Shown here: positions 5,914 through 7,673 of the stretch, piece after piece | Position numbering within the stretch: position 1 is the first letter of the stretch | Layout: every line of letters starts with the position of its first letter | NCBI GenBank assembly: GCA_002336915.1 | Contig: DDET01000054.1 | Span: forward strand, 34,407 to 42,079 | Direction: 5' to 3' | Source: Bacteroidetes bacterium UBA1947 | GTDB taxonomy: Bacteria; Bacteroidota; Bacteroidia; Chitinophagales; Chitinophagaceae | Length of the DNA: 7,673 nucleotides | Notes under the pieces: generated by a model | What the model was told of the DNA's origin: nothing | What the model saw: only the letters and a program-made list of their open reading frames with translations | Databases searched by the model: none | Translations under genes and position numbers: made by a program

Positions 5914-6648
5914 ATGGTGCGGAAACTATTGCAGCCTTTTTATACAGTATACATTATACTGACTTTCGTAGCAGGCCTGTTGTTGCTTTTTCCTGTATTT
6001 CTTGCAGTCAGCATTGCAAACAATGCCTGGTCGCGCCGCACCATATGGCGCATCATACGTCCCTGGTCACAAACATGGCTCTGGATCATCGGTATGCCCT
6101 TGCGTATACAGGGACAAAAGCCAATGAAGAGGCGCTACGTAGTAGTAGCAAATCACATCTCCTATATGGATACGGTAGTCGTGTTCTCTGCTATCCCATT
6201 TTATTTTCGTGCACTGGGCAAGGCAGAAATGGTCAAAATGCCCCTGCTGGGATATGTTTACAAGCAGATTGTAATATTGGTAAAGCGCGATAGTTCTCAC
6301 AATCGTGCCCGTAGCATGCGGCTCATGTGGCGGGCTGTAAAGTACGAAAGCAGCGTCCTCGTTTTCCCCGAAGGCACCTTCAACGAATCACCAAAGCCCC
6401 TCAAGGAATTCTACGATGGTGCCTTCCGCCTGGCAATAAATGCCCAAACCCCCATCTTCCCTATGATCTTCCCCGATACTGTCGACCGCTGGCATTACAG
6501 CCATTGGTGGAAAGTATGGCCCGGTCGCAATCGCGCCATATACCTCGATCCCATATCCGTAGACGGCCTCACCCTGCAGGATGTGCCTGCCCTGAAAGAA
6601 AAAGTGCATCAGGTGATGTCAGAAGCTTTGGTAAAGGCAAAAGCCTGA
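5914..6648 (+). CDS. PlsC-family 1-acyl-glycerol-3-phosphate acyltransferase (or related lysophospholipid acyltransferase)
   Basis: A 244-residue membrane-associated acyltransferase. Residues about 9-34 form an N-terminal membrane anchor. The catalytic motif NHISYMD gives the H-x4-D pair H81/D86; the second motif region is around VKRDSSHNR (123-131, with R125); the substrate-binding motif FPEGT is at 151-155 (followed by FN where many PlsC enzymes have RS); and the fourth motif region is IFPMIFPDT (181-189). Length is normal for the family. PlsC enzymes transfer an acyl chain to lysophosphatidic acid to make phosphatidic acid in phospholipid synthesis; some Bacteroidota members instead acylate other lipids such as ornithine or amino lipids, so the exact acceptor is open. 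It begins three bases after the stop of the membrane protein and is probably translated from the same message. Confidence 0.9.
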   Translation: MVRKLLQPFYTVYIILTFVAGLLLLFPVFLAVSIANNAWSRRTIWRIIRPWSQTWLWIIGMPLRIQGQKPMKRRYVVVANHISYMDTVVVFSAIPFYFRALGKAEMVKMPLLGYVYKQIVILVKRDSSHNRARSMRLMWRAVKYESSVLVFPEGTFNESPKPLKEFYDGAFRLAINAQTPIFPMIFPDTVDRWHYSHWWKVWPGRNRAIYLDPISVDGLTLQDVPALKEKVHQVMSEALVKAKA

Positions 6649-6660
6649 TACATTACCCAA

Positions 6661-6702
6661 TTTCACATTTGCACACTGCCGCATTTGCACATTTTTCACA
6701 TT
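6661..6702 (+). repeat. Short direct repeats upstream of ychF
   Basis: CATTTGCACA occurs at 6666-6675 and again at 6682-6691, 16 bases apart, and TTTCACATT occurs at 6661-6669 and 6694-6702, so the two motifs are nested around a central CTGCCG. The segment lies between the acyltransferase gene and the ychF -7 box, in the -33 region or just upstream, and could be a regulator-binding site or a decayed tandem array. Confidence 0.5.
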
Positions 6703-6718
6703 AATTCCCCTACTTTTG
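6684..6718 (+). promoter_or_regulatory. ychF: Bacteroidota-type promoter for ychF
   Basis: TACTTTTG at 6711-6718 perfectly matches the -7 consensus TAnnTTTG, and TTTG at 6684-6687 could be the -33 element, although the 23-base gap is longer than usual. The first base of the octamer lies 28 bases before the ATG, identical to moxR. Transcription would start near 6725. Confidence 0.6.
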
Positions 6719-6738
6719 CGCAAATTTTTGAATAAGAT

Positions 6739-7673
6739 ATGGCTTTGCAAGTAGGTATCGTAGGACTCCCCAATGTAGGTAAATCAACCCTTTTTAACGC
6801 AGTTAGCAATAGTGCCAAAGCACAGGCATCCAACTATCGTTTTTGCACCATTGAGCCAAATGTAGGCCAGGTGGATGTGCCGGATGAAAGGCTGGCAAAG
6901 CTGGCTGAGCTTGTGGTGCCCGACCGTGTAGTGCCTACTACCATAGAATTTGTGGACATAGCAGGCCTGGTAAAAGGTGCCAGCAAGGGCGAAGGTCTTG
7001 GCAATAAGTTCCTTGCCAATATCCGCGAGGTGGATGCCATAGTGCACGTGATACGCTGCTTTGATGATGACAATATACTGCGCGAAGAAGGCGAGATAAA
7101 CCCCGTAAGCGATAAAGAGATCATAGATACCGAGCTCCAGTTCAAAGACCTTGAAAGCGTAGAGAAAAAGATTCAGCGAACCGAAAAAATAGCAAAGAAC
7201 GACCCCAAAGCAAAACGAGTGCTGGATACACTGTTGAAATGCCAGGCACATCTCGCCCAGGGCAAGAACATTCGCGGCCTGCAGCTGGAGGGCGAAGACC
7301 TCGAGGCAATTGCAGACATATTCCTGCTTACGCAGAAACCCGTATTATACGTAGCCAACATAGATGAGGCTGCAATACACACAGGCAACAAATATTCCGA
7401 AGCGCTTGTAAAGGCCGCTACCGACGAAGGCGCGGGAGTTATTGTAATGAACAACTCGATTGAAGCACAGATATCTGAGCTGGAAGGCGAAGAAGATAAA
7501 GCTGTCTTCCTTGAAGAGTACGGACTGAAAGAGCCCGGCCTTAACCGTTTGATACGCTCGGCTTACCAACTGCTTAACCTCATCACCTATTTCACAGCCG
7601 GTGTGCAGGAAGTGCGCGCATGGACCATCCATCGCGGCTGGAAGGCACCACAGGCCGCCAGCGTGATACATAC
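6739..7673 (+). CDS. ychF: Redox-regulated P-loop ATPase YchF/OLA1 (3' truncated)
   Basis: The first 311 residues of YchF; the frame is open at the window end and about 50 residues are missing compared with the usual 360-370. Visible: P-loop GLPNVGKS (9-16); the switch region with YRFCTIEPNVGQV (33-45); G3 DIAGLVKGASKGEG (73-86); a helical, charged insertion (about 118-190); and the G4 site as NIDE (207-210). The E in place of the usual D of NKxD is the family feature that changes nucleotide preference from GTP to ATP. The C-terminal TGS domain begins near residue 280 (ITYFTAGVQEVRAWTI) and is cut off after VIH. YchF binds ribosomes and 70S-associated factors and is linked to oxidative-stress and translation control. 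The start is the ATG at 6739; MALQVGIVGLPNVGKS is the normal N-terminus. The G5 region reads MNNSIEAQ, to be compared with SAxxE-like sequences of relatives. Confidence 0.97.
   Translation, partial: MALQVGIVGLPNVGKSTLFNAVSNSAKAQASNYRFCTIEPNVGQVDVPDERLAKLAELVVPDRVVPTTIEFVDIAGLVKGASKGEGLGNKFLANIREVDAIVHVIRCFDDDNILREEGEINPVSDKEIIDTELQFKDLESVEKKIQRTEKIAKNDPKAKRVLDTLLKCQAHLAQGKNIRGLQLEGEDLEAIADIFLLTQKPVLYVANIDEAAIHTGNKYSEALVKAATDEGAGVIVMNNSIEAQISELEGEEDKAVFLEEYGLKEPGLNRLIRSAYQLLNLITYFTAGVQEVRAWTIHRGWKAPQAASVIH

Noticed and set aside
5652..6293. 213-codon plus-strand open frame spanning the membrane-protein and acyltransferase genes
   Set aside because: It overlaps two well-supported genes in another frame, and its product is rich in H, R, S and Y without domain-like order, typical of a shadow frame.
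6784..7251. 155-codon minus-strand open frame opposite ychF
   Set aside because: ychF on the plus strand has every family motif; the antisense frame is a codon-bias shadow.

Overview
The window looks like a chromosomal segment from a member of the Bacteroidota, most likely near the Chitinophagaceae. The reasons are a large outer-membrane receptor of the OMP beta-barrel family followed by a GLPGLI-family protein, a YfiT-type DinB protein, start codons with AT-rich upstream sequence and no Shine-Dalgarno motif, and promoter-like boxes matching the Bacteroidota -7 consensus TAnnTTTG. The genus cannot be fixed from this sequence alone.

Layout. Positions 1-2415 hold the 3' part of a TonB-dependent-receptor-like gene whose start lies outside the window. 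Two bases later comes a GLPGLI-family secreted protein (2418-3167), an obvious two-gene unit. A small uncharacterised gene lies on the minus strand (3174-3500), tail to tail with it. A 174-base divergent intergenic region then leads to a MoxR-type AAA+ ATPase (3675-4682), which ends in a strong intrinsic terminator (4757-4791) with a possible dispersed-repeat relic before it. Next are a bacillithiol-transferase-like DinB/YfiT protein (4840-5379), a four-helix membrane protein resembling the small 'cytochrome b'/SirB-like proteins (5449-5910), a PlsC-type acyltransferase three bases behind it (5914-6648), and the first 311 codons of the universally conserved P-loop ATPase YchF (6739 to the window end).

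How the genes relate. Two pairs look co-transcribed: receptor plus GLPGLI protein (cell envelope), and membrane protein plus acyltransferase (membrane/lipid). MoxR and YchF appear to have their own promoters: the same octamer TACTTTTG lies exactly 28 bases before both start codons. The remaining genes are ordinary housekeeping or envelope functions.

I found no CRISPR array, RNA gene, transposon, phage module or clear new multi-gene system. The most noteworthy unexplained signals are non-coding: 7-base-periodic T-rich arrays before three genes, a short direct repeat before ychF, and a repeat-like GC-rich segment downstream of moxR. The best protein-level unknown is the 108-residue minus-strand protein.
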